Source: Symsagittifera roscoffensis (Eukaryota > Xenacoelomorpha > Acoela > Convolutidae). From it: a DNA stretch of 64,000 bases. The position numbers and the translations under genes are program-made. Positions 53,147 through 64,000 of the stretch are shown piece after piece (position 1 is the stretch's first letter; each line of letters begins with the position of its first letter). The DNA lies in the NCBI RefSeq assembly GCF_963678635.1, contig NC_087069.1, positions 23,485,549 through 23,549,548 on the forward strand, written 5' to 3'. The notes under the pieces are model-generated. The model saw nothing but the letters and a program-made list of their open reading frames with translations. It was not told the DNA's origin and did no database searches.

Positions 53147-53728
53147 TTAGAATTTTCGCCGTTTAGCTTCGCGCTTCTCGGCAGCCGTTCGACGCTTCGT
53201 GTCACGTGTTTTGAAGATTTTATTGAAGTCGGGAAAAAAGTGCAGCACAGTAGCTAGAGTCTTCAACTCTATGTCAGCAGCCTGGTGCAGTTTTCGGTAT
53301 TCGGCAATTAACGATTCGTCAATTCTTTCGGAAGCACTGATAATATGCTTGGTCACGTCGATGACGTAACATTCTAATGAATTTAGAAGATCGTCGAATC
53401 TGTAGGGAGCACCTTTGCGTTGACAGGTAACGACGCAAAAGAGGTTTGGAATAGTCTTAAGGGTCGCAATCAGTTCTTCGATTGTTTGGGGTATGTTGCC
53501 TTTTTTCGGGTGCGATGTTATTGTGTTGATTAATAAATCGTGCCAGAGAACAATTTTGCAGTTCCTGAGAGGAGTCGATGTAAGATAATTGTGGCATTAA
53601 TTTGACGTGCTAGGGTCAAGATTCAGTCCAGGGAAAGACTGAACAGGATCAGCAAGCTTATCTTGTTCCGATTGTTCAAGTTTATTGATGGAATGGTAAA
53701 GAGAACTTGCATCTACTATTTTGATCAT
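53147..53728 (-). pseudogene. Esterase-like LINE ORF, 193 codons with one stop
   Basis: The ATG is at 53726-53728 (MIKIVDASSLYHSI). An in-frame TAA lies at 53597-53599. After it the frame runs without break: NC-KIVLWHDLLINTIT, FCVVTCQRKGAP, VIDVTKHIISA, then a Lys/Arg-rich C-terminus. It is homologous to 49242-49478. The spacing of the ASSL, WHD-x3-N and DVTKH blocks is reminiscent of SGNH hydrolases, and CR1-like LINEs are known to carry such an esterase. The assignment is tentative. Its orientation matches LINE B 90 bp downstream. Confidence 0.55.
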
Positions 53729-53959
53729 ATGGTATAGAGACTAAGAAAAATAAATAAATAAAATTGGAATGAACTCAGCTGATTGGGAATTGGGATGGTG
53801 AACATAGTAAGTCGGGAGCCGTCCAGAGTGTAGTTCCACCCAGTGTCCAGTGTTAAGTAATCCAGAAAATATCGTCGTGATCAAACTTTTCAACAATTCA
53901 AAATTGACTATTGGGGCCACCACGGCTGCCCCTTGTATTCATATTTTAAATGAAATCTA

Positions 53960-54420
53960 TTTAATCTATCGGTTAGAACGCTCAGATTAACTTAGTTACA
54001 GGCGACAATGGTGAGCTCATGGATGGGTCTCAGTATGCCCAGACCACGAGGTCAGTCCTAAAAACAGGGCTACTACTTTTTTATTATTTTACTATTGTTT
54101 TTGTTCAGTATATAAAAATCATCATATCCATCGAAGATGCATCAACCCTTTACCTCAATTTCTAGCTTCTCACACTCTGAAAATGAATTCGATGTTAAAT
54201 AAACTCACCTCAGAACATTCCCGGAAGCTAAAAGTTAATAAAACGGAATTACAGTTTCCTCCCCGAGACCCTTCCGGATTCTGGAATCCGGACGAGGAGC
54301 GGTCTTACCAATGCCCTTCCTATTTCTCGGGAAGTCTTTGGTAACGATTGTACAGCTAGAGAAAACAATTAGTTGAGTTTCGAGGACTAAAGATTTTGGT
54401 GCTTTTTAAAATTTGTCTAA
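53960..54420 (-). repeat. LTR family A, copy 2 (partial, ends approximate)
   Basis: It shares with copy 1, in the same orientation, GAACGCTCA-ATTAACT, TGAGCTCATGG-TGGGTCT and GAGACCCTTCCGGATTCTGG. A decayed version of the conserved hairpin lies at 54340-54380. Confidence 0.6.
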
Positions 54421-54782
54421 CGATTTTAGTTAGTTGCTTTAGAGACATTTGCCATTTATTTAGAAAGGCTTGAGTGGAGTGTATATTAAAATATTCCAGC
54501 ATGCATGATGGTTTTTAATCAATTAAGATGACTGATCAGTTTGTGGTGACATGAAGGGCTTGGGTAATCTCTTCTGGAACTAAATTTCGGAAGGGAAGAA
54601 GCATAGTAGGATAACTTTAGTTTGTTGGTTGGCAGGACCGTTCTGCGTCCCAAAGCTTTTTAAACCTAGGAGAAAAAGTTATAGTTTGGGACATAGACGA
54701 TTGGAAGTCAGAAAAATAATTCATCCCAAGTTGTATTCTCGAAATTGCAGATTAGTGAAATAATTTGGAAGGCTGTAATAGT

Positions 54783-54966
54783 GTAGTATGATGCCATTTG
54801 TATTTTGCAGTGAGTCGATATGACGTGGTTCAAAGCAAATAAAAGCATTTTGTAAATTCTGTCCGATGGCACTGTACCATTTTGATGAAGCCTACGGGAT
54901 ACAATGAGGACATTGATTGGACTGTCCGGTGAGTATTTGACACTCGATCAGAATGGTCAAAATGCA
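54783..54966. repeat. Dispersed repeat X, copy 2 (inverted)
   Basis: Reverse-complement match to 50368-50549. With the esterase-like frames also in opposite orientations, it indicates two inverted copies of one larger unit, each interrupted by an LTR-family-A copy. Confidence 0.75.
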
Positions 54967-55250
54967 ATTTCTCAATCGAAGTTTTATTAGAGCATCTAAC
55001 CGAGGAGATTGATGGTTTTTCTGAATTATTGACGTTAATTGAATGATCAGACGAATCGGGAGGGGTTAGTTTTGTCTGACATGCAGATTTTTAATTTTTC
55101 GATTTGGACGTGAAAGACACGTAACCTTCTATTTTTTCGCATACAATGAAATTGCAAAATCAGAGCAACAAGATTCTCAGAGAGAACAACAACGGAAAAA
55201 CGACAGCAGGTTGAGACTGTGACTAGAAATTGTCAGAAACCGCTCCGACT

Positions 55251-55280
55251 AGTAACGATTGTGCCGCTACAATCGTTACT
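55251..55280. repeat. Perfect 12-bp inverted repeat, 6-base loop (LTR copy 3)
   Basis: AGTAACGATTGT, loop GCCGCT, then ACAATCGTTACT. It is the counterpart of 50048-50079 with compensatory changes. Confidence 0.9.
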
Positions 55281-55856
55281 GAGCAGTTCACGAGAACAAG
55301 GAAGGGTGTTGGGACGACGTGTCCAGCCTTCCGAGAAGAAATAAGAGCGTTATTTCTCCGGATTCCAGAATCTGGAAGGGTCTCGGGAGAGAACTGTTAT
55401 TCGTTATTTTTGCAACTTTTAGCTTCCCGAAAAGTCTTGAGTTGAACTTAATTCATACCAATATCGTTTTTAAATCATGAGAAGCTAGGAGTTGTGGGAA
55501 AGGGTTGATCCATCTTCAATAGAGATGATGATTTTTATCTACTGAACAAAAACAATAGTAATATTGTAAATTAGTAGTAGCCCTGTTTTAAGGAGTGACC
55601 TCGTGGCCTGGGGATACTGAGAGTGACCTCGTGGCCTGGGCATATAATTAAGTTAATCAGAACGTTCTGATCGAAGCCAGAAACAGTAAAGTTTTATTGT
55701 CGACCCGATGTTAGAAAGACCACCAAAAGAACTGGCTTTGGCAGAGACAGTGAAAAGCATGTAGAGCTGTGTTTGGACGCTAGCCAGTCATTTTAGAACC
55801 TAGCTTCATTTTCCGTCGATATGTAATTCCGGGCGAATGTTACATAGATGTTTTTG

Positions 55857-55903
55857 TGGCGCTCCTGGGTGAGCCTGAACCACCAACCTTTCGGTTAACA
55901 GCC
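55857..55903 (+). other. Extended tRNA-Asn complement at primer site
   Basis: It starts TGGCGCTCCTGGGTG and continues through a T-arm complement (TGAACCACC) to the anticodon-loop complement (GGTTAACAG). This is about 47 nt of antisense tRNA-Asn. A second primer-like 15-mer, TGGCGCCCCTGGGTG, follows at 55914-55928, and GATGTTTTT precedes both. Confidence 0.65.
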
Positions 55904-57756
55904 GATGTTTTTATGGCGCCCCTGGGTGTTATTCTTTTCAACATCATGACCGGCAGAACCGTCGCGGATGCTCATAAAAAGGCCCTAACCAACGGGGCTG
56001 AAGGGTAGATCGAAACGCGGAAGCCTTTCGGATTCCCGTGAATAGTTTTTTAACCTAGTTAAGACCAAAATTTCACCAACCAGGAGAGGTGGGGGGTTTT
56101 GCGGTCCCATCATTTCCTGAGTGGTTGGTGATCAAAAACACTTAAAGATATACAGAAAACCAAACAAAAAGTAGTATAGTACCTAAGAAAAATGTGATCC
56201 GACCCTCCCGTTTATTGTTGTTAGATATATTGTTATTACTGGCATTCATATCAGTCAGGATTGTTGCGATCATTTTTGTGGCCACTTTGTGGTGCTTACA
56301 CTGTAGGGTTATTTGAGTATTTAAGCACCTTAATGCTAATTGGCACACAATCCGGAAGGGTCTCGGGATTAGAGAAGAAGACTGATCCGGCAAGCAGTGC
56401 AAGGAGCGACAAGAAGGGGCTCAAGGACAACAAGAATCAACTGTTTGGTATCGTTAACAAATTTTACATAACTTTTGGTACAAAAAGTAGGATATTATTC
56501 TGTGGGGGGCTCGACAGTGACTGCACTGTAGTGACCCTTCACCGAACTGCGAATTTTCGAGTTAAGCACCTTAATTCGGTTATTGAACAAAACCGTAGGG
56601 GTATGATATTACTAGTATTATCATTTATACAGCCTATATTAATACTCCTATACCGTTTTTCAGTGAAAAACACAGTAAGCTGACCGGTTTTTAGGGTCAA
56701 AATAGCGATATTTCTTGACCCCCCACAAATCGCGATTTTTCAGATATCGATGTTTTTTGGAATGGAAAAAAGCGCAAAATTAGTGATTTACATTTTAACT
56801 GTACTAGGTTAATAGGTAGAACCGGTTGAGTTTAGTTCAGAAGTGGTTGGAACTAATTGGGTACCAAAAACCGAATTTTCTTGATTTTTGAAAAAACGAA
56901 ACGCCAAAAAACAAAAAAAATTTTCAAATTTTTGAGTTAGGACAGTAAGAATTGTTGTTCGGACAACGTTAGCTAGTGAATCGGCAGGTATTAAAACCTG
57001 TTTGCCGATAACCTTCCGGGTTACAGTGAGAACGAACTTAACGTGTTTGATTTAGTGGATTCATCAAACCGGAAGGGTCCAAATAATATTGTTTTTGGAA
57101 AATTTTTTTGACTGGAACGTTTTATATTGGATTTTTTGCATTGAACTAGAAGAAAATAGGCCTTCTGATCTCGGATCAAAAATTTTTAGGTCAAAAGATC
57201 AGAATAGCGAAAAAAGTTACGCGGAACCTAAAAGAGAGAAAAATATTTGATTTTAGAAAAAAGACGTTTTGGTTAATAACTTTGGGAAAACTGGACAAAT
57301 CTAGTCAATCTTGGTATCATAAGATTAAAAATTAGGTGAGTTTACTCATAAAATCTTCAATTTGTGAAAAAATAAGCGTTAATTTTTTTTCTAAGAATGT
57401 TTTTAGCAAACTCACTAATTCGGGAAGGTAGACCCTTCACGTTTTATATATTTTTTTGCAAAGCCCTTATACCCCTACCAAAGGGTAGTAACGGTTGAAT
57501 AGGGCAATTTTTGGCTGTTCTAGACAAAAAAAGGGGGCTAAGTAAACCAGAAAACCATAATCGAATCGAAATTAGGCTAGTTATAAGACCCTTCACAGTT
57601 AAGGTGAATTGTCAAATAGGAGGCTTAGCTTCAATCCGGAAGGGTCTTCAGACAGAAAATACACCCTTCCTAGTAAGTTTTTACAGCCTAATAGCATCGG
57701 AGAACGTAACCAAAATGGTATAGGGTGGAAAGTTTAAAAGTCCCGGAAAAGCTATT

Positions 57757-58010
57757 TTTTGCCAATCCGGAGGGGTCTTGTTTTTGCCAATCCGGAGGGT
57801 CCCAATTTTGCCAATCCGGAGGGGTACTATTTTTGCAAATCCGAGGTGTCCCAATTTTGCTAATCTGGCGGGGTCCCCCTGTTTTTGCCAATCCGGAGGG
57901 GTACTATTTTTGCCAATCCGGAGGGGTCCTGTTGTTGCCAATCCGGAGGGCTCCTGTTTTTGCCAATCCGGAGGGGTCCCAATTTTGACAATCCGGAGGG
58001 GTACTATTTT
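57757..58010 (+). repeat. Minisatellite, about 10 units of 23-27 bp (copy 3)
   Basis: The core is TTTTTGCCAATCCGGAGGGG. Units end in one of three suffixes (TCCTG, TCCCAA, TACTAT) that recur in a rough order, a higher-order pattern. The open frames across it on both strands are by-products of the repeat. Confidence 0.9.
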
Positions 58011-58708
58011 GTGAGAACTTAAGTGGTCATGAGAAAGTAAATAAATAAAGGTATAAGGCTATTAGGAGACAGGATAGGAACCAGTGACTGCACTGTTAAC
58101 TTGCCTTTCATAGAAGACCAGACTAAAACAAAACAGGTCTAAACCCAGATATTCAAGACACTAAGTCTAAATTGAACAAAAAATTGTCACTGATTTGGGT
58201 GGATTGAAATCAAAATCGTTTTTTGGAAAAGTGAATGCCCTGAGGCTTTTAATAGGTCTGTCTCGGGTAACCTGAAGGCAAATAGGCAACACATGACTCG
58301 GTGGGTGCAATAGAAGCCCACTTGAGAAAATAACTGCCTTCAAGTTTTGTCTGTTTGGTGCAGCAACGAACAGGGAAAGCTCTTTCTTAGAAACAAGTTC
58401 GACTATTACATAGTGACTGACTAAAGTACAAAAAACATACGTTTTTCATTCAAAATATTTTGTTTTTCTTCAATTTTGGTTTTAAATCAATAATATCTCT
58501 TTTGATTGGGTAGTGAGTACACTCTTTTTTAAATATATTGATCTCACCAGACTGAGCTAGCTTCATATCTGAAAACTAATAATCGATTATTGTGAATAAA
58601 TTGTATAACGCTGTACTGTGATAACATACAAGGATTCGTGGTCACTATTTAGTGAGGATAATAAGCTAGACCACAAACGGATCAGGCCAGTCAGTAGACT
58701 TTGAGACC

Positions 58709-60443
58709 ATGACAAGTTCGGAGATGCGAACTGGGAAGAACAGATACACTGGGCTATGTAACCCACCTGCGGATACAGGAATTGATCAAGAAGGGACGTC
58801 GAAGCATATAATCAAGACCCGAGTCTCGCCAGCACTCAGCTACCTGGAACCGACAGGGTGACGCCGCCATTTGTGGAGCCATTAGTGGATAACGGAGCAT
58901 CAATCGAAGAAGCCTTGACCAACATAGAAGGCAGCATAGGAGAACAGAATGAACAGATGTCCTTGAAAATGAGTGAACTAGAAAGGGCAGTTCACGTCGA
59001 GAGAGAAAACCTGCGGGAAGAGATCAACCGCAACATCAAGAAGTTAGCAGAAGCGAAAAACGCTTGAAGGAAAGAATGGATGAACAGTTGGCTAACAACG
59101 TGTCGCGAATGACGAGGGAAGCTGAGCAGAGAGAGTTACGATTGAGAGATGACATGGAGAAATTGAGAATTCAACAAGAGCAGACTCTTGGGACTCTTTA
59201 CACGAAGATGGACGCGATGATGGAGAGGCGAACTAAGGCTATCATGGATAGGTTGGATGGGCTACTAGGCAGCAGGAGTGGACCGAAGAATGGGGAACCG
59301 AACTCGGAAGAACCCAGCGGGGAGCCAAGAGTGAACTTCAATGAACAAACGAGTAGGAGAAGGACACATGGATCCACTAGAGGAAGGGGCAGTTCATCCA
59401 GCTATGCCACAGGGGACAATAGGCCACGGGGCCCAAACATCAGAGGAAGTTCAACTGGCAACAGACCGACCTCAAACCAACGACCAACGGAACATACACA
59501 TGCGACAGGGAGATGTGGTTCCAGGAACTGGAGTCATGCGAATCATGGAAGAAGTCATCCCAGCGATTCGGAGAGGAGGGAAAATCCAGAGCCTCTATCA
59601 GGGCGCAATGATGCTCAAGCGGGGTATTCAAGGGACGCTACGTCAATGGCCACAACCTTTGAACCTCTGAACACGTCTTTGGAGACATTCCTTACGAGGT
59701 TATCTTGAACCAATGAACGCAGTGAAAAGTCCAGAAGGGTTTTTAAGAAACTAAGATGCTATAAAGACAAATATGATGGCTGTATTGATATCTGGATAGA
59801 GGTAGTGAAACTGCATTTTGAAGAGGAGGACTCGTCAGAAAGACAAGAATGCAGTGCGCTCACCAGTAACCTGGAAGGGACAGCCCTAAATTGTGTAATG
59901 GCCAAAGAGCAATACCAGTGGGATACTGCTGAGAAACTCTTTGAAGTCTTGTTAAATCGTTTTAGCTCAGGCATTCAAGGACACCAAGCAATGATGCGCA
60001 TCGAGAAACGGAGGCAACGTGAAGATGAGACGATAGACAAGTTTCTAGACGACTTGGAGATGCTGAGAAGGCGTAGCCAATCAGATGAGTCGAACAGAAG
60101 AATGAACTTGGCAGTAGCCTCGAAACTCATCGATGGTGTGAAAAATGATGAGCTTCGAACGATGTTAGCGACGCATTACACACCGCTGTCAACCAATGCG
60201 CCAACACCAGAGGAGTTGAGATTCAAGTCAACAGAATATGTTTTACTGAAGTCTCCATCAAGATCTGGGTTTTTTACAAAAACAATTATTGCAATTTTAA
60301 CAACGGATCAGCAAACCAAGGTAACAACTGGTGACGATATGGACAAGAGACGCTCTTGTGCAAATTACAGTTTGACAAACCATCATGTGTCAGCATGCCC
60401 AATCTACAAACAAGGCATGAAAGCAATAGCTTACTTCATTTAA
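58709..60443 (+). pseudogene. gag: Gag of element C, broken
   Basis: It starts at ATG 58709 (MTSSEMRTGKN). The frame stops near 58861 and resumes in another frame (VTPPFVEPL..., 58858-59067). A coiled-coil segment then passes by a further shift into 59064-59708 (MKERMDEQL, then an Arg/Ser/Gly-rich region), and by another break into the Retrotrans_gag core (59805-60443: LEGTALNCVMA, WDTAEKLFEVLLNRF, DETIDKFLDDLEMLRRR). At the end, a zinc-knuckle-like CANYSLTNHHVSAC has Tyr in place of the second Cys. At least three lesions make it non-functional. No Pol follows. Confidence 0.7.
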
Positions 60444-61391
60444 CAGAAATTTTAGGAATTTTTTTTAGTGTCAGTTGCGTCGAACGCAGTTTTTTTATTT
60501 TTATGTTGAGACATTCGAAAAACTCCTAATTTCTTCGAGTCGTTCAAAATATAATGGGCTGCGGTCGATCATATTTTCATTAGGTTGAGTCTGTTTTAAC
60601 CAAACTGGCTTGCATCAAACACTGTCGAACACTTTATCCTTTGGTCGAGTCCAACCAAATCTGTTAGTTTATTTCCTGACAAAACTATATCACTGCAAGC
60701 CTCTAGTGTAGCCCAAAAAAAAATTAAAGTGTGTTAAATCTTTTCAATTTATTGTCCATAAACTATTTTAGTTTCTTTGACAAAAAAAATGTTTCCAATA
60801 ATTAAAACAGCATTTTGTGAAAGTAAATTGCTTTTTAAAACATTTACTCCCATTTTTGGAGACTACACTCCTCTTATTTTTTGTTGGGCTACAAAAGAAG
60901 CTTGTAGTGGTATTTTTTGACAGAAGGTAAACTATTAGGTTTGTGTTAATTTCTGGTTAAATGAACCAAGCCAAACATTATCGCTTTTGGAGTAATTTTT
61001 GGGCCATAATTTTGCAAAACAAATTGCACCAGAAAAATTTCGTTTTTTTGAGCAAATTTTTCTCCATCTTTTTTTTTGTCGAAAATCAACCTAAATTGAG
61101 AATTTTTTTTTCAAATTCGAATTTTTTCTTTTTGTTCGGATAATTTAAATCAGTACTGTATTACAACATGAAAGATTGAACTGTGAAACAATGGGAAAAT
61201 TAAACAATGTTCTCATCTTATTCTTAAAAACTATTTTTTTGTCTTCCTTTAGTTTAGTGTCGTTTTTTTGTACGTGGCGTGATGAGAGATCTGAACAAAA
61301 CAAATTAGTTTTTATCGACAAGTTTTTTTAGAACAATGAGTAGAGTACAAAATTGAAGTTGCTGAATTTTTTCAACCAAGATTTTTTCAAC
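60444..61391 (+). other. Non-coding 3' part of element C
   Basis: AT-rich with long T runs. No Pol-related frame is seen. The expected polypurine tract before the next LTR copy is missing, consistent with truncation. Confidence 0.5.
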
Positions 61392-64000
61392 CAATCTGGA
61401 AGGGTCTCGGGAGAGAACTGTTACTTGTTATTTTAGCATTTTTTAGCTTCCCGAAATGTCTTGAGTTGAACTTGTTTAATACCAATGTCGTTTTCAGATC
61501 ATGAGAAGCTAGGAGTTGTGGGAAAGGGTTGATCCATCTTCGATAGAGATGATGATTTTTATCTACTGAACAAAAACAAGAGTAATATTCTAAATAAGTA
61601 GTAGCCCTGTTTTTAGGAGTGACCTCGTGGCCTGGGGATACTGAGACCCAGCCATGAGCTCACTGTTTTGCATATAATTAAGTTAATAAAAGCCAGAAAC
61701 AGTAACGTTTTTTTTTGTCGAACCGATGTTAGAAAGACCACCAAAAGAACTGGCTTTGGCAGAGACGGTGAAAAGCATGTAGAGCTGTGTTTGGACGCTA
61801 GCCAGTCATTTTAGAACCTAGCTTTATTTTCCGTCGATATGTAATTCCGGGCGAATGTTACATAGATGTTTTTATGGCGCTCCTGGGTGAGCCTGAACCA
61901 CCAACCTTTCGGTTAACAGCCGATGTTTTTATGGCGACCCTGGGTGTTATTTTTTTCAACATCATGACCGGCAGAACCGTTACCGAGCACCTTGCGCCGA
62001 GCGGATGCTCATAAAAAGGCCCTAACCAATGGGGCGGAAGGGTAGATCGATACGCGGAAGCCTTTCGGATTCCCGTGAATAGTTTTTTAACCTAGTTAAG
62101 ACCGAAAATTCACCAACCAGGAAGGGTGGGGGGTTTCGCGGTCCCGTCATTTCCTGAGTGGTACGTGACCAAAAACACTTAAAGATATACAGAAAACCAA
62201 ACAAAAAGTAGTATAGAACCTAAGAAAAATGTGATCCGACCCTCCCGTTTGTTGTTGTTAGATATGTTGTTATTACTGGCATTCATATCAGTCAGGATTG
62301 TTGCGATCAATTTTGTGGCCACTTTGTGGTGCTTACACTGTAGGGTTATTTGAGTATTTAAGCATGTTAATGCTAATTTGCACACAATCCGGAAGGTTCT
62401 CGGGATTAGAGAAGAAGACTGATCCGGCAAGCAGTCCAAGGAGCGACAAGAAGGAGCTCAAGGACAACAAGAATCAACTGCTCGGTATCGTTAACAAGCT
62501 TTACATAACTTTTAGTACAAAAAGTAGGATATTATTCTGTGGGGGGCTCGACAGTGACTGCACTGTAGTGACCCTTCACCGAGCTGCGAATTTTCGAGTT
62601 AAGCACCTTAATTCGGTTATTGAACAAACCCGTAGGGGTATGATATTACTAGTATTACCGTTTATACAGCCTAAATTAATACTCCTATACCGTTTTTCAC
62701 TGAAAAACACAGTAAGCTGACCGGTTTTTAGGGTCAAAATAGCGATATTTCTTGACCCCCCACAAATCGCGATTTTTCAGATATCGATATTTTTTGGAAT
62801 GGAAAAAAGCGCAAATATAGTGATTTACATCGTAACTGTATTAGGTTATTAGGTAGAACCGGTTGAGTTTAGTTGATTTTTGAAAAAACGAAAGGCTAAC
62901 AAACAAAAAAAATTTTTGAAATTTTTGAGTTAGGACAGTAAGAATTGTTGTTCGGACAACGTAAGCTAGTGAATCGGCAGGTTTTAAAACTTGCTTGCCG
63001 ATAACCTTCCGGGTTACAGTGAGAACGAACTTAAGGTGTTTGATTTAGTGGATTCATCAAGCCGGAAGGGTCCAAATAGCATTGTTTTGGGAAATTTGTT
63101 TTGACTGGAAGGTTTTATATCGGATTTCTTGCAATGAACTAGAAGAAAATAGGCCTTCTGAGCTCGGATTTAAAAACTTTAGGTCAAAAGATCAGAATAG
63201 CGAAAAAAGTTACGCGGAACCTAAAAGAGAGAAAAATATTTGATTTTAGAAAAAAGACGTTTTTCTTAAAAACTTTGCGAAGACTGGACAAATCTAGTCG
63301 ATCTTGGTATCATAAGATCAGAAATTAGGTGAGCTTACTCATAAAATCTACAATTATTCGAAAAATTATGCGTTAATTTTTTTAAAGAATGTTTTTAGCA
63401 AACTCACTAATTCGAGAACGTAGACCCTTAACGTTTTATAAATTTTTTTGGAAAGCCCTTATACCATTACCCAAGGGTAGTAACAGTTGAATAGGGCAAT
63501 TTTACGCTGTTTTAGACAAAAAAGGAAGGCTAAGTAAACCAGAAAACCATAATCGAATCGAAATTAGGCTAGTTATAAGACCCTTCACAGTTAAGGTGAA
63601 TAAGAGGCTTAGCTTCAATCCAGAAGTGTCTTCAGACAGAAAATACACCCTTCATAGTAAGTTTCTACAGCATAACAGCCTCGGAGAACGTAACCGAAAG
63701 GGTATGGGGTGAAAAGTTTAAAAGTCCCGGGGAAGCTATTTTTGCCAATCCGGAGGGGTCCTGTTTTTGCCAATCCGGAGGGGTCCCAATTTTGCCATTC
63801 CGGAGGGGTACTATTTTTGCCAATCCGAGGGGTCCCAACTTTGCCAATCTGGAGGGGTCCTTCTGTTTTTGCCAATCCGGAGGGCTCCTGTTTTTGCCAA
63901 TCCGGAGAGGTCCCAATTTTGCCAATCCGTAGGGGTACTATTTTGTCAAAACTTGAGTGGACATGAGAAAGTGAATAGTTAAAGGTATAAGGTTATTAGA
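61392..64000 (+). repeat. 2.7-kb repeat unit, copy 4 (runs off the window)
   Basis: Same content and order as 55366-58064: LTR-family-A end (TTACA at 61858-61862), extended tRNA-Asn complement (61875-61921), second primer-like site (61932-61946), leader, and an 8-unit minisatellite. Similarity to copy 3 still holds at the last base, so the unit continues beyond the window. Confidence 0.88.
63739..63945 (+). repeat. Minisatellite, about 8 units (copy 4)
   Basis: Same core and suffix types as copy 3 but two units fewer. The unit pair TACTAT + TCCTG in the middle of copy 3 is missing here. Confidence 0.88.

Larger units (their letters stand above)
55366..58064 (+). repeat. 2.7-kb repeat unit, copy 3
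   Basis: Highly similar to 61392-64000 over LTR 3' part, primer region, leader and minisatellite. Clear differences include short indels and two more minisatellite units. Confidence 0.88.
55200..61391 (+). mobile_element. LTR element C: gag-only, decayed
   Basis: An LTR-family-A copy (about 55200-55844, 3' end TTACA) is followed by tRNA-Asn primer-like sequence, a 2.8-kb non-coding leader with a minisatellite, and gag remnants (58709-60443). There is no protease, RT or integrase. Another LTR copy starts at 61392. Left and right ends are approximate. It is a degenerate, probably non-autonomous Ty3/gypsy-type element. Confidence 0.55.

Noticed and set aside
56142-56683. 86- and 140-aa ORFs duplicated at 62179-62720
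   Set aside because: They occur on opposite strands of the same leader repeat and start with non-ATG or poor codons. Conservation reflects recent duplication.
57757-58010. CRISPR-like array
   Set aside because: Units are contiguous and nearly identical with no unique spacers, and the sequence is eukaryotic. It is a minisatellite.
57681-58014. Overlapping ORFs of repeated NPEG/CQSGG type
   Set aside because: By-products of the minisatellite, open on both strands because the unit lacks stops.

Overview
This is a eukaryotic, animal-type window dominated by retroelements. The only clear host gene is an intact ARID2 orthologue (PBAF chromatin-remodelling subunit) at 43694-48442 on the minus strand. 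It is encoded by one uninterrupted 1582-codon reading frame. The CR1-like LINEs, the Ty3/gypsy elements and the ARID/RFX/C2H2 layout of ARID2 point to an invertebrate metazoan. I cannot name the species or phylum from the sequence alone.

Layout. 200-19050 (minus) is an 18.85-kb LTR retroelement with two 408-bp LTRs that read as identical and a 4-bp target duplication (GAAG). It carries an intact 2740-codon Gag-Pol, an Env-like glycoprotein frame and at least five further accessory frames. Several of these lack any ATG and sit behind good splice acceptors. 20233-29478 (plus) is a second LTR element with 2.37-kb LTRs that differ only in two poly-C tracts and a GTAAC duplication. It encodes Gag, a textbook -1 frameshift cassette, and a Pol that keeps protease and an integrase-like region. 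That Pol has no reverse transcriptase or RNase H, and the integrase has lost its catalytic Glu and most zinc ligands. It therefore looks like a recently mobile, non-autonomous element.

29484-43400 is AT-rich and gene-poor. It holds a tRNA-Asn-like fragment, an 837-bp TIR element, an inverted-repeat element, small tandem repeats and a decayed CR1-like LINE (about 37640-40640, minus) that ends in a microsatellite tail. ARID2 follows. 49.2-64 kb is a nested cluster: two copies of an esterase-like LINE frame (one cut by an LTR), a second decayed LINE (50636-53057, minus, interrupted by a 23-base assembly gap), four copies of one LTR family in both orientations, and two tandemly arranged copies of a gag-only LTR element. 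That element has a long leader, a tRNA-Asn primer site and a 25-bp minisatellite. The window ends inside the second copy.

How the parts relate. The giant element has the coding layout of a complex retrovirus: basic small ORF, Gag-Pol, small membrane proteins, Env and a late accessory ORF, with splice signals between them. The non-autonomous element and the 55-64 kb family both use a primer site matching tRNA-Asn. tRNA-Asn-derived sequence recurs three times in the window with the same breakpoint. All functional statements are read from sequence patterns; no database search was run.
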